From the NCBI RefSeq assembly GCF_047663525.1, contig NC_092600.1:6444001-6508000 (forward strand): a DNA stretch of 64,000 bases, given 5' to 3'. The stretch's first letter is position 1. Each line of letters opens with the position of its first letter. The position numbers were made by a program, and so were the translations under genes. The notes below the pieces were generated by a model. That model ran no database searches, was not told the DNA's origin, and saw nothing but the letters and a program-made list of their open reading frames with translations. This document shows, piece after piece, positions 1 to 12,389 of the stretch. The stretch comes from Anas platyrhynchos (lineage: Eukaryota; Chordata; Aves; Anseriformes; Anatidae).

Positions 1-2640
1 AACCCATCAAACTGCTCTTTTCGTTAATTTTTTGGATGAAACATTTTTTTTTGGAAAATCTTTGGGCATGTTTATCTTGCCCCTTGCTGTACCTGCCAGC
101 TGCCTGCCCCCTCACTTCGCCTTGGCTGCCTTGGCTTTTGGGTTCTCTGCCTTTCTCCCTTAAAAGCCGGTTGCCTGGGAATTGTCAAGTATCAGAAATC
201 TGACCTGTCCCCCCCCAACCCCCCCAGTCAATAATCACATTAGCACATCTGTGTGACAGAAATAATAGCTTTTGTCTACCAAAGCTGCACAGTCCTGTTG
301 CCAAGCAACTCGGTCCTGAGGCAACAAACCCGAGAGGAACGGGTGTGTGGGAGGACCAAGCCCAGCGCAGGAGCTGCTGCTTGTGCTGCTGGTAGCTATA
401 ATTGGGGGAAGCTTGGAATACGCTATTCCGCCAGAGATCTGGGATAACAGAGCCTGCCAGGCTCTGAAACTTTCAATTAGGTGGCTACAGACTGCGGCTG
501 GTTCATCTTGTTTTGTTCTGGTGTTCCGGAAGGGCTTTGGGGATGCTGCGGCGAGCAGAGCTGCGGGTTGGGGTGGTGTGTACCAGTGATGCTAAGCCCG
601 CTCCTGAGGAAAGATAAACGCAGTCAGTCTTTCCAAATGTGTGGTAGAGCACAGCCTAAACACGTTTGGTGGTCTGTCCTCCTTGGGGGCCGGGCCCTGT
701 TCCCTCTCCATCATCAGGGACTGCAGCAGCTCAGCTGCTCTGGGTTTGTGTGCCACTTTGGGCAAGGTGCACACCAGCCTGACAGGCATGGCATCATGTG
801 GTTAGACAAGAGTATCTCACCTGAGACCCAACCCCTGATTTATCAAATATAACCTCGTTCATCCCTGATGGAGAAACGCTCTTAAAATAATAAAAGCTCT
901 TGAAATAAATGGGATGGGTTTTTCAATTGTATTTTCCCAGCTAAAAGGGGAAGGCTGCAGCATGAAAAACCTTGGAGGGAGAAGTTCTTTTGGATGAAAA
1001 AGGGTTACATCCTTAGGGGCAACAAAGAAGACTGAATAATTCCCATCTGGAGGCTAAGAAGAGATTTATTTCAAGGTCTAAACCACTCTCCTCTGTTACC
1101 ATAAATGTACTGGTCCAATCCAGGTCTTCTTAAATAGCCCTGTGGGTTGCAGCCAAAATGGACATTGCAGAGAAATTAAAAACAAAAAATGTCTAAATAA
1201 ATACCAAAGTAACTGTTTTCATGGGGAAAAATAAAACCAGAAGCAAACTTCAACACTGGAGCTTGTCTTTAGAAAATATCCTGAGGAGAACATTGGCAGT
1301 ACCTAACTCAAGGGTCCTCTTTTGGTCATTTACACTTGGTGCCCTGCCCACTTTCCTTTCATGCAATCCTTTATCAGATCTAGATGTTGACAAGAATTAA
1401 GGCATATATATAGTTACTGCAAGCACTCAGTCCTCCTGCTAGGAAATAGCTATGCTGCCCATATTTTGCTTTTCAGTGCGTGACATCCAGGTTCTCTCTC
1501 CTGTATAATGGTTTGGTCCACAAACCAGGTGCACTTACAGCAAGTCTGGCTCTGCCAGACGAAAACCTAGTATTTTCTACACCTCGGGTATGACCCTGGA
1601 CAGTGGTTTAGTCACCACTGGCCCTTCTGGTTGTTTATATTGATATGTGGTAAATCCAATTTCAGCTGCTGGCTATATACATGTGTGCACATACTCTGAA
1701 TATAAGGATTCAAAAGAACCTCTTGGTCGCAACCTCACTGAGTGGAACTGGAAGTTTTCCAGTGATGTAAATGACCTGAAATTAATAGCAATCAAATTCC
1801 AAAATGCCTTCGTAAGATCCTTACTGCACCACAACAGCCAGGTACAAAGAAGTCCCTGTGCTTACACAGATATTCGTCAGATAAGAGTTGCGGAAAAAAA
1901 GTTGAGCAATTCCTTGAATAAATTATTTAGTGGTTGTTATTCAACCTTCTCCACTTACATGTAAGTCGCTGTATCCAACTGGGTAAAGAACAATTTTCAT
2001 AACCTGTCTTGTACTATAAAGCATCTTTGATACTTTCCACAGAGACATTTGTAGTTTGTGTAGGATGGCATAAGTATGCAACCCCGTGTCAGAAAGCTTT
2101 TACTTCCACATGAATATTTGTTTCACTGGTGTTTGATGGTTGAATGGTTGAATGTACTGCATCCTGGATCCTGGATTTCTTATAAGTTGTCTCCTGCTCT
2201 ATAGCAGCATCTAAAGTTGTTTCTTGTTCTAGATCCACATACCAAAAAAGGAGTAATTGTGCTGGGCTCAGCTGTAGTTGGTGAAACTAAACCTTGGATA
2301 TTAATCAAGTGAACAGTATATTAACAGCATATTAAGTGTGAACATTACCACATTACATTCATATCTTGCATGGCACAATTGCAACTGGCCTTAAATCTGT
2401 ACATGTTTTCCTTTTGGCTTCCCTGTAGACTTTGGTTTGTGGTCTGAAACACAGGTAAGAAAGGAGGCCTTATTCTTTAAAAACCTTAACACTTCAAAGG
2501 GTAAAGAATAATTAAGTCCTGTTAAAGGACAAAGAAGGAGGGGTTGTTCCCAAGTTCCATAGGAGGTAAGAGACAGGATTTTACCTTGAGAAGTTAGAGT
2601 ATAGCTGATGGCAAAAGCAACCTAGGCTTTGCAGCCTGTC
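1..2640. other. Non-coding unique sequence, no gene seen
   Basis: No recognisable exon, RNA gene or mobile element. The stretch at about 330-720 is richer in G+C than its surroundings and has scattered CpGs, but it is too weak to call an island. C-runs occur at 209-216 and 219-225. Small direct duplications lie at about 2138-2180, where a GGTTGAAT-type unit and an ATCCTGG unit are each doubled. A short splice-like microexon pattern at 2429-2454 is discussed as a finding. The remainder is ordinary AT-rich sequence. Confidence 0.7.
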
Positions 2641-2652
2641 TGGGGAGAAGGG

Positions 2653-2676
2653 AAAAAGAAAAAGAAAAAAAAAAAA
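2653..2676. repeat. A-rich tract beside the 46-bp repeat copy A
   Basis: A-rich stretch with a few interspersed G residues, seen directly. It sits 12 bp upstream of the 46-bp segment that recurs near 4409, and that second copy also follows an A-tract. The tract may therefore belong to the same dispersed element, or it may simply be a simple repeat. Confidence 0.8.
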
Positions 2677-2688
2677 GATAACTCTTTA

Positions 2689-2734
2689 AACTGTTTATCC
2701 ATAATAGCACCAATTAATGTAGGTGGAAAATAAT
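2689..2734. repeat. Dispersed 46-bp repeat, copy A
   Basis: By hand alignment, 39 of 46 positions match 4409-4454 without gaps. The shared ends AACTGTTTATC and AGGTGGAAAATAAT are identical. Similarity stops at both edges apart from the A-rich tract on the left of both copies. This suggests two decayed copies of one interspersed family, or a small local duplication. I do not recognise the family. Confidence 0.6.
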
Positions 2735-2748
2735 AATATAATAATAAG

Positions 2749-2827
<79 letters not shown>
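2749..2827. repeat. Compound microsatellite (AAC)15(AAT)11
   Basis: Fifteen uninterrupted AAC units (2749-2793) pass directly into eleven AAT units (2794-2826). The junction suggests that one C-to-T class change spread through half of an older AAC array. It lies immediately downstream of copy A of the 46-bp repeat. Long Thr, Ile and Leu runs seen on translation of either strand are artefacts of this repeat and not protein. Confidence 0.97.
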
Positions 2828-2830
<3 letters not shown>

Positions 2831-2834
2831 TATC

Positions 2835-4370
2835 AGGAAGCAAGAGGAAGCAAGGAGAGATGGAACTTCTCAGGCCCAAAACTTCAGAGCGATAGAGGTA
2901 GGATTTCTACTCTGGGAAGCTACTTCTCACTCGTGGTTTAGGGGAACCAGAATTTGGGTATATTGGCTCAAACAAATAATGATAGGAGTTTGGAGAGACC
3001 TGAACAGTGGCAACTGAAGCAGCACAGAATTGACTCCAATAGCAGCCTAGGTAAGTCCTGTACACTCTGCAGACAGTGAATAAGGAGAGGTTCTGCTTTG
3101 AAATCTGTGCTTTCCCCAGCATTCCTGGTTACCTGGAGGGTGATGGCACGTGCTGGGATCGGTGTTGATTGGCAGACCGAGGATGGCTGTGACTTTGATA
3201 ACCGCTCATCTTCTGATGATAGCTCTGTGGTGTACATGTTTGGGACTTTGGCCTGTCAAGAGGTATCACAGGATGCTGATACCCGCCCAGACCTCCTTAA
3301 CTTCTCCACGTTTCTAAAGAAGGAGATGGAAAGAAAGCCAAAGTTAGGGGTCAGGGTAACTACTCAGCAAGAAATCTTTGAAAAACTCCAAAATCTTTCA
3401 GAAATGTTTAATGGAACAGCTCTGTTCCATACCAACTACTATTTGCTCTTTGCTCAGCCTGGAAAAAAAATACATGCACACAGAGCACTCAGTTGAAATC
3501 ACATGCCTCTAGGTCTTGTTATAATAACGCTGTAGTTATTTGTTAGCTTGAAATGCTTCTCCACTGCAATGGGGGGCTTTACTGCTTTACTGCAGCATCT
3601 AATTTAATCTTTCAATGAATATATTCCCTTGAATACAGTGTATTTTGTTTGACAGTTCTTAAACGCTTGGATGAATCTAAACATTGAACAACTGGAGTAC
3701 ACACATTATTTTTCTGCAGATTCATTTAGCAATTCAACCTAACAGCCAGATTATTAATAATGAGCTAAATAAGACACTTTTCTAAGGGTCGATGGGCATT
3801 TGAAGTCTGAAAAAGAAAATATGATATTTGCTTCTCGGCTTCCCTCTGGGACAGCATTTGAAAAGTACTCAGATATCCCTCTAGGAAAGACTATTTTTTC
3901 TCATGGTTATACTTACACTGAAGAAAGGGGACAAACTAATTGCAAGGGAGAAATGTGAAAGTGATGCTGCTAACTTTCCTAACGTATGTTTTGCGAAGGC
4001 ACAGGGTTATTGTTATGCCAGGATTTTGGCTGATAAAACAGCAAAGCTTCCCAACCTCTTGGCTGCATTCCTTTAAAAAACATCAGCAGCTCTGCAGTAT
4101 ATTGCAGATGTAACAATTGGCGACCAGCTCATCCAGATGTACCTAAATTAGCTTCACAGATTAGCGTTATAGCTCAGCTACTAGTGACAGCCTGAAAAAA
4201 AAGAATATAATTTTGTCTTATGGCTCAACTTTTTCTATTGGCAGAAGTTGTTATTGGTCTAACCTTCCCATTCCCACAGCTCATACGAGCCTATATTGAA
4301 GCCTTTATTACTGTGCCCCAGTTACAGAAGAAGATGGTCTCTCCTCTCCTTCAATGTTTCTGTTCTGATT
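2835..4370. other. Non-coding sequence with one unremarkable open frame
   Basis: A 132-codon frame runs at 3098-3496 on the plus strand, but it opens at TTG, has no recognisable domain and no convincing splice context. I treat it as chance. A perfect donor-like AG|GTAAGT stands at 3049-3054. The rest is AT-rich unique sequence without repeats I can name. Confidence 0.6.
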
Positions 4371-4406
4371 AAAAAAAAAGAAAAAAAAAAAAAAAAAAAA
4401 AAAAAA
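4371..4406. repeat. Poly-A tract, 36 bp with one G
   Basis: Nine A, one G, then 26 A. It is followed within two bases by copy B of the 46-bp repeat. No target-site duplication is obvious by eye, so it is not clear whether this is a retroposon tail. Confidence 0.95.
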
Positions 4407-4408
4407 GC

Positions 4409-4454
4409 AACTGTTTATCTGTCATTGCATCAGTTAATATAGGTGGAAAATAAT
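4409..4454. repeat. Dispersed 46-bp repeat, copy B
   Basis: Partner of 2689-2734 (39/46 identical by eye, no gap). Here the copy is directly preceded by the 36-bp A-tract and followed by unique sequence unrelated to the flank of copy A. Confidence 0.6.
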
Positions 4455-7400
4455 GGACAAGACACTGAATTCACAAACCCTTCTGCAAGATCAAAGAACA
4501 CTTCAAGATAAGAGCAAGAGCAATTGCTCTGAGTAATTCGGTTGTGTTTGATGCTTGCAGAATCTGAGCAAGATGGACAGTTCAAATGTGTGTGTCTGGG
4601 GCAGCCCAGATGTCTTGGGTGCAGACAGACATGTAGCACCCCTCAGCTACTGAAAGGTGACAGTAGGAGTTAGAGAATAGGAAAAGATATGTCTTATACA
4701 GCTAACAATTATATACCATTGAGAGTCTACAATTATTAATAGCCAGAGAACTGTGACTTTTATAAGAAAGCAAATGAACACAGTAGCCCTCCCAGATTTG
4801 CTGGTGGCCCAAAGAGCCAGGGACAGGCAGTCTGCCAGGCTGAGAGCCCAGCTTGCCCGGACCTGGCGTGCCCTGTCCGGCAATGCCAGCAGTGTTTGAG
4901 TTCTCTGGCATTTTCATTTTTCACCTAGAAATTCCCTCTGGTTGGAATTAGAGGATTTTATTTTGACCTTTGTGCAGTAAGTCAGACATGGAAAAGGGGG
5001 ATTGGAAATTCCTGGCCCAGACCCATTGCACATGCTGTGGGAAATGGGTAGCAAGTCTGAAACCTCCCGGTCTGGTTGGGTTTTAGGGCACATGCAGAGA
5101 TCAGCTGTGATCTCTGCTCAGCAGGGATCCAGGGATCCACTACACATGAGCAGCTCTGTACATGAGGACATGAACTGAGCAAATGCACCTCTGTTTATAT
5201 TAAAACCTTTGCACTTTTTAAAGTTTAAGGCCCAGTTAGCCACTGTAGGAAAGTCCTAGCACCCCATACCAGCCAACACATGCAGACACAGAGCTCTTTG
5301 CCTCTCTCCCACGCTGATACTCTTTCACACCCACATTCATTCCAACACGGGAAAGGATGGTTCATATGCACAGTCTTCTCCAAACAGCATCCTTTGTTAA
5401 CTAGCAAAGCTTCTCTTCACCCTGCTTTTATTTGATAGCCTCGTCAGGAGAGTTTGCACCTGTCCTCTCACATTCATCTGCTCTTTGTTTTTTTCTGAAG
5501 ATTTCTCCTTTTCAGTACAGGACATGATAAGCAGAGGGTTTCATTCAGTATTGGCTAGGAAAAAAAATAATCCTGTCTAAAACAAAGCTACTAACAAAGC
5601 AGAATGAGAGCAAAACAGAGCAAGGGAAAGAGAAATAGATAGTGTGCCTGCAGGGAAAGTAGCTTAAGGAGAAATGTAGGAGGCATACTGATTCCAGACT
5701 TGCGACAGCTCTATTTTTCATAAAGATAATAATAAAGAATAATATGGTGTAATTAGGGAAAAAAAAAATCATACAAATTTTTTGAGTGCTTGTCTGCATT
5801 TTTCACTGAAAGGGAAAGAAACAATGGGGCTGAACTGCTCCTCCTTGGCTGAGTACAGAGACACATTTCCTCAGACTCACCTAGGATCTTCTCGTTGAAA
5901 GTTAGAAATAGGGATTAGAATTTGAAGAGCTTTTTTTTTTTTTTTAATTATTGCTATTATTATTTATTTTTAGTCTTTATAAAGGCCCCCAAACCAGATG
6001 TAAGAGGCTGTCATGTGTGTACTGACCAGCACACCACCACAAAGACATGCCCACTTGGGTGCTGAAAACCTAGGACATACAATCTGTATTGCTCCCAGAA
6101 CTACTCCGAACACTAGAAACTGGCAACTCTGCACCATATTTTCACCCTTGTGGTGAAATATTTTCCTGTCTTCTGTGCTCATGCAATGGGGTTGGGGAGC
6201 CCCTTTGCCCTCCCATTGCTATGGGTTCTGCTCCTTGCATTCTTCCAAAAGCACACACACAATGCTGTAAATGCCTTCAGCAGCCAATATGACACAAGAG
6301 TGAATTCCCATGTTTAAAAAGAGAAGGATCCAGTTCATATGCTCGTCTTACACCGAGATGGGAAGGGAACTATTGCTGATTAAGAGTGGTTGTTACTGGA
6401 TTGAAAAGCTTTCCAGAGAACCATACTGTACAGACCTGCTTTGAAATCATTCAGGTACTGTACAACCAATTGTCACCAAATTGGATTTATTCCTCACTGT
6501 TTCCTATCCTCTGTTGAAAATTACTTTCACTTTAATTTTCTACACAGTTTTCTTAAATAAGGACATCAGTCTCCCTGAAAGAAAATCTTTGATTCCAAGT
6601 TCACAGAGTTGGTTTCTAGCATGTGTATAGCAATAGTTCTGTTGAGAAGAATAGATTGTTTTCAGAGTCCTTTAGCATCAGAAAAGGACTTTTTCCCTGT
6701 AGTCCAAGATACTGTCAAGCTAGATAGGTAGATTACTACTAGGTAATCCCTTCCCTAGGGATGTGGCTGTAAACCCCATTGAATAATAAGTGGTGATGTT
6801 CTAGAGGCTATCAAAAGCCTAGTAAGAAACGAGGATTTTGTACCCAAATGCTGACTATTTGATACGTGTCCTGAAATCACCTGACAGGCCACTATAGACA
6901 ATACATAAATGAAAAGGCACATGGATAAGATGTGTTTAAGAGATTTTTCTCCTTTGGTGTCATCCAGCTAACCATCTCCCAAGATACTTATGCTGCCTCG
7001 CAGCTGGGATCCAGTACAAAAGCAAAAGCTTCATTATGAAATCAGCCTTCACTGAGAAGAATGTTGTTTTGTCCCTAAGTTATTGTTGTACATGCAAACT
7101 CTGGGGTCACTGTATCACTTCCAGCCATTCTCCCCAAGGGTTTCTTGTGAGTTACCATTTGATTAGTGGTCACCTTTTAACACTATCCCCACAAGACTTC
7201 TGACTGCATCTGTCTGCTTAATAACAGCGATGCTCTTTGAACACGAGGGAGAATTATCTGATATCTAGGACTTACTAAGGACTCTTTAAGTATTTAATTG
7301 TAAGTACACGTTAAACCATTGTGAAGTAAATGCACTTTTATCTGGGAGAGGAATATTTAAACCTCAGTGCATTGTTTTTTTATAGTGGAAAAATATAACA

Positions 7401-8354
7401 TGCAAGATAGCAATGACTTGTTAAGCAAGTTCAGAAAGAGGAATAACGTATGCTATTCATTACTAGGTTTTGATTGTGATGAGACAGAACTATTTTGGGA
7501 TAGGTTTGTGAAAAAATATGCTGCAACTATGGCTTTGGGAGATATCATGGTGGAAGTTCATATTTCCTTTAACTAAAAAAAAATAAAAGTTGCTTAGGAC
7601 TTCATCTAGTCATTAGTAACATAAGCTCACATGAATAAATAAATACTACATAATGACATTTATATAGAGAAGCAAGTGAAAAATAATGGGATATTTGTTC
7701 TCAACGATTGTCTAACTTAGCTGGCATTCATATTTCCAGGAATCCACACAAAAGCACCAGATGAGGAAAAGGTATGAAATGTTTCTGATTTAAATAGTTT
7801 AGTAATGACATCTTTCTTACCAGCCAGATTGTTTTGAAATTAAATTGTGGTCTATGTTTTGAGGCTGTTTCAGACTTGATCGTACTTCTTGGTCTTAAGA
7901 TCTATCAATTGAAATTGTTATAACATATCTCCATGACTTAATTTCTTTAACAACAATTGCATGATTATTGACTGCTGAATTTGAAAGTTTCAGAAGTCCC
8001 CGAGAGCCTCAAATCTCTTACGTGTATGGATCTGTACAGGAACCCTGCCCAGGGGCATTTGCAAAAAATAATCTTTCTTTGTCGCTTTGCAGATGATGAA
8101 TGATGGAAGAGAGAGATTAAATGCCTTCTAGTGAGAACAAATCTTTTGCAGAGCCAGCACGGAACACACATTATTTGATTCCCTTTTCAGCACCCGAGCC
8201 ATGAGATCATTCTGCTCCTGTACTGACATTAAGGAAATAACCGTAAATGGGACCATGACAAGACTGCAAAGTTTTTGTGTTTTGACAATCACCTGGAGGT
8301 GAGTGCAATGGCCTTGCTTTGGTATTCCTTCCTTCTTGTCCGTTTTGGAAAGTG
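4455..8354. other. Non-coding unique sequence
   Basis: No gene, repeat family or RNA recognised. A T15 tract lies at 5931-5945. A 70-codon frame ends at 7576 and is preceded at 7384-7385 by an acceptor-like T-tract plus TAG and followed six bases after its stop by AATAAA (7582-7587); this is treated as a weak lead in the findings. Short AAAT-type runs occur near 7630-7650. Confidence 0.65.
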
Positions 8355-8700
8355 TGTAAGAATTAATCAATTAATCAATTCTTAAGTTTAATCAAGGGCT
8401 TAAGTTGTAATCAATTGGCAGCCCAATGCAACACAAGGATGTTTGCCTGGCTTGTTGCCTGCCCCTCTGAGCTTAATTAGCAATTATCTCTGCTGGGTGA
8501 CCCCTTGATCCTGTACAGTTTAGCTGAAGGATAAATATATCCAAGTGGTAATTTCACCTTTTGCCTCCCCATTTGGTATTATTCTAAACTGTTTATTAAA
8601 TTCCCAGCCTCTCCAGAGCTTGCAGGAAGGGAAAATCTTTAGTAAAACCTGCAATTACTGTAATGAGAGGATATAATGGAGTTATCATTAAAGACGAGGA
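8355..8700. promoter_or_regulatory. Homeodomain-motif cluster, possible conserved enhancer
   Basis: Seen directly: a paired-class homeodomain palindrome TAATCAATTA at 8364-8373, within overlapping AATCAATT units, then further TAATCA, TTAATTAGC and CAATTA sites up to about 8490, and GATA- and AATTTC-type motifs beyond. The stretch has no simple repeat or CR1. Dense TAAT motifs in repeat-poor sequence are typical of developmental enhancers, but that role is inference and conservation was not tested. Confidence 0.3.
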
Positions 8701-11700
8701 ACTCTTTCCTTATTTTCCTCTCTCCCCCTTACTTATAACCGTGTCTTTTACTATCCCTCAAACAGAGAAGCATCAGCATTTCTAGTAGAACTCACCAAGA
8801 AAAATCTGTGGTGACTTCTTTAGCAACCTAGTTCCTCATAGTTTTGCAAAGGCAGATCTCAACTTCTTTATCTTACCTTTGTGTTACCAGATGATCATAC
8901 AGCAGAAGTCAGGGCACATAGATGTAAAACATGTTCTTTTAGCATATTTAAGTATTGCATATTTATTTAATTAAAAATACTATTTTTCCCTCTCTCTCTG
9001 AAGGCTCTCTGTAGTGGAAAAATAGCTTACCAGAATCTAAAAGCGTATCACTCAGAAAATCAACCTTAATTTGAGACAGATAAACTAGAAACAGCCACAA
9101 AACACTGAACATTTTCTAAAATGTGGAGACCACATTGTAGCATTAGATTAGGACTCTGATATTTGTGTAATTGTTTGCAAAGGCTAATATAAACACAGTG
9201 GAAGGAACAACAACAACAAAAAATGTTCCCACGATATTGGCAGATTCTACTGGAGAGTTCTTTTTACAGTAAAAGCTGAATGTTCTTCCCAAACATCGAT
9301 ATCAGGGATTTAGCAACCTCTACATTTATATCTTCACAAACTCATGATGAAAAAAAAATAAAAATAATCCATCTTAGTTCTGTGCACAGAGATTTGAATA
9401 ACTGATAAGCTAAAACCAAAGGTCCTGCCAAAAGAACTCAGCTGACTGTCTCAACATGATATTGTCATGTCTTGTATCAAGACTACTCCATTAGAGCTGA
9501 ACTGTCTCTGCAGAAAATATGTACAAGGTCCCAAAGTCAGCTTCCAAGGTGTCTCATCTGGGTTTGTAAAAGTTGGTTGCAAAGACAATCTCCTCAGGAT
9601 TACAGATTTGACCTACTCCCCCCTCTCTCTTCTCAGGAATGGAAGTGGAGGCCAGGATTGCTTATGCATATAGGGCAATGTGAGGTCACAGCATCATTGG
9701 AGGTGTTTGAAGATAAATAGCAGTAATACCGCAGGCGTATAAAACTGTCAAAAACAATATTCCCATTGTCAAGTGGATAAAATACTGGCTTTGCACAGTG
9801 CAATATCCCTGGGAGAAGGTCCCTAAATTATTCCTTGGGGTATCTTTTTGCTACAAAGGCATGATGGATGTCCATGCATTAACAGTGCTACCTCAAAGCT
9901 ACCAGAAGTGTTGACACAGATGAAACATTTTGATGAAGTGCTTCAGTTCAGTTTTATATATTAAAAACCGTATTGGATGGAGAAGCAGAGGCTCTCAATG
10001 AAAGTCTCACCTTTGCTCCATTTTTATTTGTATTCTCACAAAGTAGCAAAAATAGAATAAAACAACTGGAAAGACAAGACTGATTTCAATACTCTTATGC
10101 CCACTGGAAGCAGGGCCTTCTTTGGGCAGCTGTAGATCCATCCACTTCGAGGGGTATGTACCAATTTAAGTAACCATCAGTTGATGCACTCTTGATGTCT
10201 AAATCATCCTTAATAGACTGTGTGTTTGTGCAGCACCTAGCACAGTAGGTGCTGGTCCATATGTGGGTCTCATAAGTGAATAGATAGTCGTGTGAGACTC
10301 CTACTGAATAAATAAAGATGATTCTTTTACTTTTTTTTTTTTTTTTCCTATGGTTGTGGTATGACAGCCTAGGAGAAAGATGTCCAAGCCAGCTAATTGG
10401 GAGTGGTTGTTGTTGATTCTTTATTTGCTTTAGAAATTACTGAAGCTCTAATGAAGAGCTTGTGAAGGACTGTTGATTTGTGGAGTTTTGGGAACTGAAC
10501 CACAGAACATTACACAGGTCAGAGAACTGGTATTTTCTAATATCTGTTCTCTTTGACAGGATTGTTGTGTGAGGTTTACAGAGGGTATTTGCTGCTAATT
10601 ACTGTTAATTTAACAAGAGCAGATGAAATGCCCCAGCGCAGCACAAATTAATATCTAGGGTAATAGCTGCAATGAGGATATAAAGCAACCTTCAACACCT
10701 TCAAGTGAGGCTGTGTTTTCTGACTTCCGACTTTCAAGGAACTGGTTGTACTTTGTTTTGATAGCATTGCGTGAGCTGCTCTGTCTCTGGGGCTCCTGTC
10801 TGGATTAGATGACAGCAGTCCCATTTCACTCCAAGGCTATCACAGGTGAAAGTAGGTGTCACTTCTCTTTGAATTCTACCTTTTCAATAGTTATCTCAAA
10901 GCAAGAGTTCTAATGATAACAACATAAACTTCCTTACCAACTATGTCTCCAGTGAAATGGCTTGTGTGTCCCTGGAGGCAGGAAGGATGGCTGGATCTTT
11001 CTCTCAATTATTTTTCTAGTCTATTAAATTGTCTAAACTCCAGTTTCCCAAAAATATATAAATAAAATAAAACCCAGAGAGAATAAATGAAAATTGAGGC
11101 CTCTGCTCATCTCATCCAGCATCATGGTTTATCATCCCCAAGAGATGTCTTCAGAAGCGTGCTTTTATGACCATGAGAGAAAATAATGATGCACTGAGAA
11201 AACTTACAAATGCACAGCCCCATTGCACACAAAATAGATCCCTAAGTGATTTATCATTACCATTTGCAAAATAAATAGGGGTAGGAGAAAGGGAAGAGAT
11301 GGCTCTGTTTAATTTTGTGTCTTGACACAGCAAAGAGAAGCTACCACTGAGGGTGAAGAAAAAGGATAAAAGCAGGGGCAGGAAAGATGCAACAACTTGG
11401 TCTCCTTACAAATGATATATCGCATCTGAAGGCTGCTCTTGTTCAACTAACCAGTTGAAAGAAAGTGTGCTTTCGATGTATAATGATGTAAACATATAGT
11501 TTAGATATCCCAGACTGAATCCTCTTTAGCTTACTGCCAGTGCTTTGAAAAATACCCTTGTCTGTGTCTGAAGCTTTGAGAGCAGACAGGATAACACCCT
11601 GTTAGACACAGCCCATTTCAAACACTGTGGATCATGTATGTTATTTATGTAGCCACCTTTTGGAATATATATATATACTTGCCCATTATTAGTGAGATTT

Positions 11701-12320
11701 GTTTTCCCAGCTCTGGTTCTCAGTGACTTTTTAAGGAAAAGAAGGCAAAGGGATGAGGTACTGTTATGTGTAGCTTGTCTTACATAGCAAGATTTTTTGC
11801 TATTTTTTTTTTGTCTTTACCCTATCAGACACTCAGCTCATACTTATGTATCCTATAAGGTCCCAATGGTCAGCAAAGATTTTCCACCCCACTGTAGATC
11901 TGCAAACTTTTTCAGATTCCTATCCATATCTATTGAATTTAAAGAGTAGCTTTATTTAGACAGATCAAGTGAGCACACAGAGATGAGGCAGAGTATGTGG
12001 CACAAGCCCTTGGAGAAGCTTTGCTCTGTTTGCACAGGGTGCCCAGATAAGCAGAACAGCTGCTGGAGGCTAAAGGTATGGAGAAACAGCTGCCAGGGTT
12101 ACCTTAGTTATTTTTCTGGCTGACCACTTATTTATGTGCATCATAACTACTTACTTTGACTCCCTAGAGTCTGCCCTCACAGTCCCGCATGTTAAAAATA
12201 AGGCTGTAACGGCATTTCCAGTCTTTCTCAATACCAAAGCACAAAACCAAAGAATTCTATGTAAATTTTACTGGAACCACAGATGCTTTGTTACCCAGAC
12301 TCAGCAGAAGCCATGGGTTT
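8701..12320. other. Non-coding sequence; one CNE-like patch
   Basis: No gene recognised. A T16 tract lies at 10331-10346 and a 13-bp AT alternation at 11665-11677. The patch at about 10590-10700 has TAATTACTGTTAATT and AATTAATAT motifs and no repeats, so it could be a conserved non-coding element, though this is only a compositional impression. Confidence 0.6.
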
Positions 12321-12385
12321 ACAGAACCACTGAGGTTGGAAAGGACCCCTGGAAGCCACGTGGTTCAAGCCCCTCACAAAGGGCC
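12321..12385 (-). mobile_element. CR1 LINE fragment (3' end, minus strand)
   Basis: The text ACAGAACCACTGAGGTTGGA, followed by an AAGGACCCCTGGA-like run and a TGGTTCAAGCCCC-like run, matches the reverse complement of the avian CR1 3' untranslated end as I know it from the family. Many mismatches indicate an old copy. CR1 has no poly-A tail and is usually 5' truncated, which fits a piece this short. It carries no coding capacity. Confidence 0.75.
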
Positions 12386-12389
12386 AAAT

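Noticed and set aside
347..589. Open frame with a signal-peptide-like hydrophobic start
   Set aside because: It opens at GTG, not ATG, lacks a positively charged start, and has no recognisable mature domain. The local base composition explains the frame.
2622..2879. Leu/Ile/Thr-repeat proteins
   Set aside because: Translations of the AAC/AAT microsatellite on either strand.
3098..3496. 132-codon plus-strand frame
   Set aside because: It starts at TTG with no ATG near the beginning, no recognised domain and no good splice context. Frames of this length are expected by chance in 64 kb.
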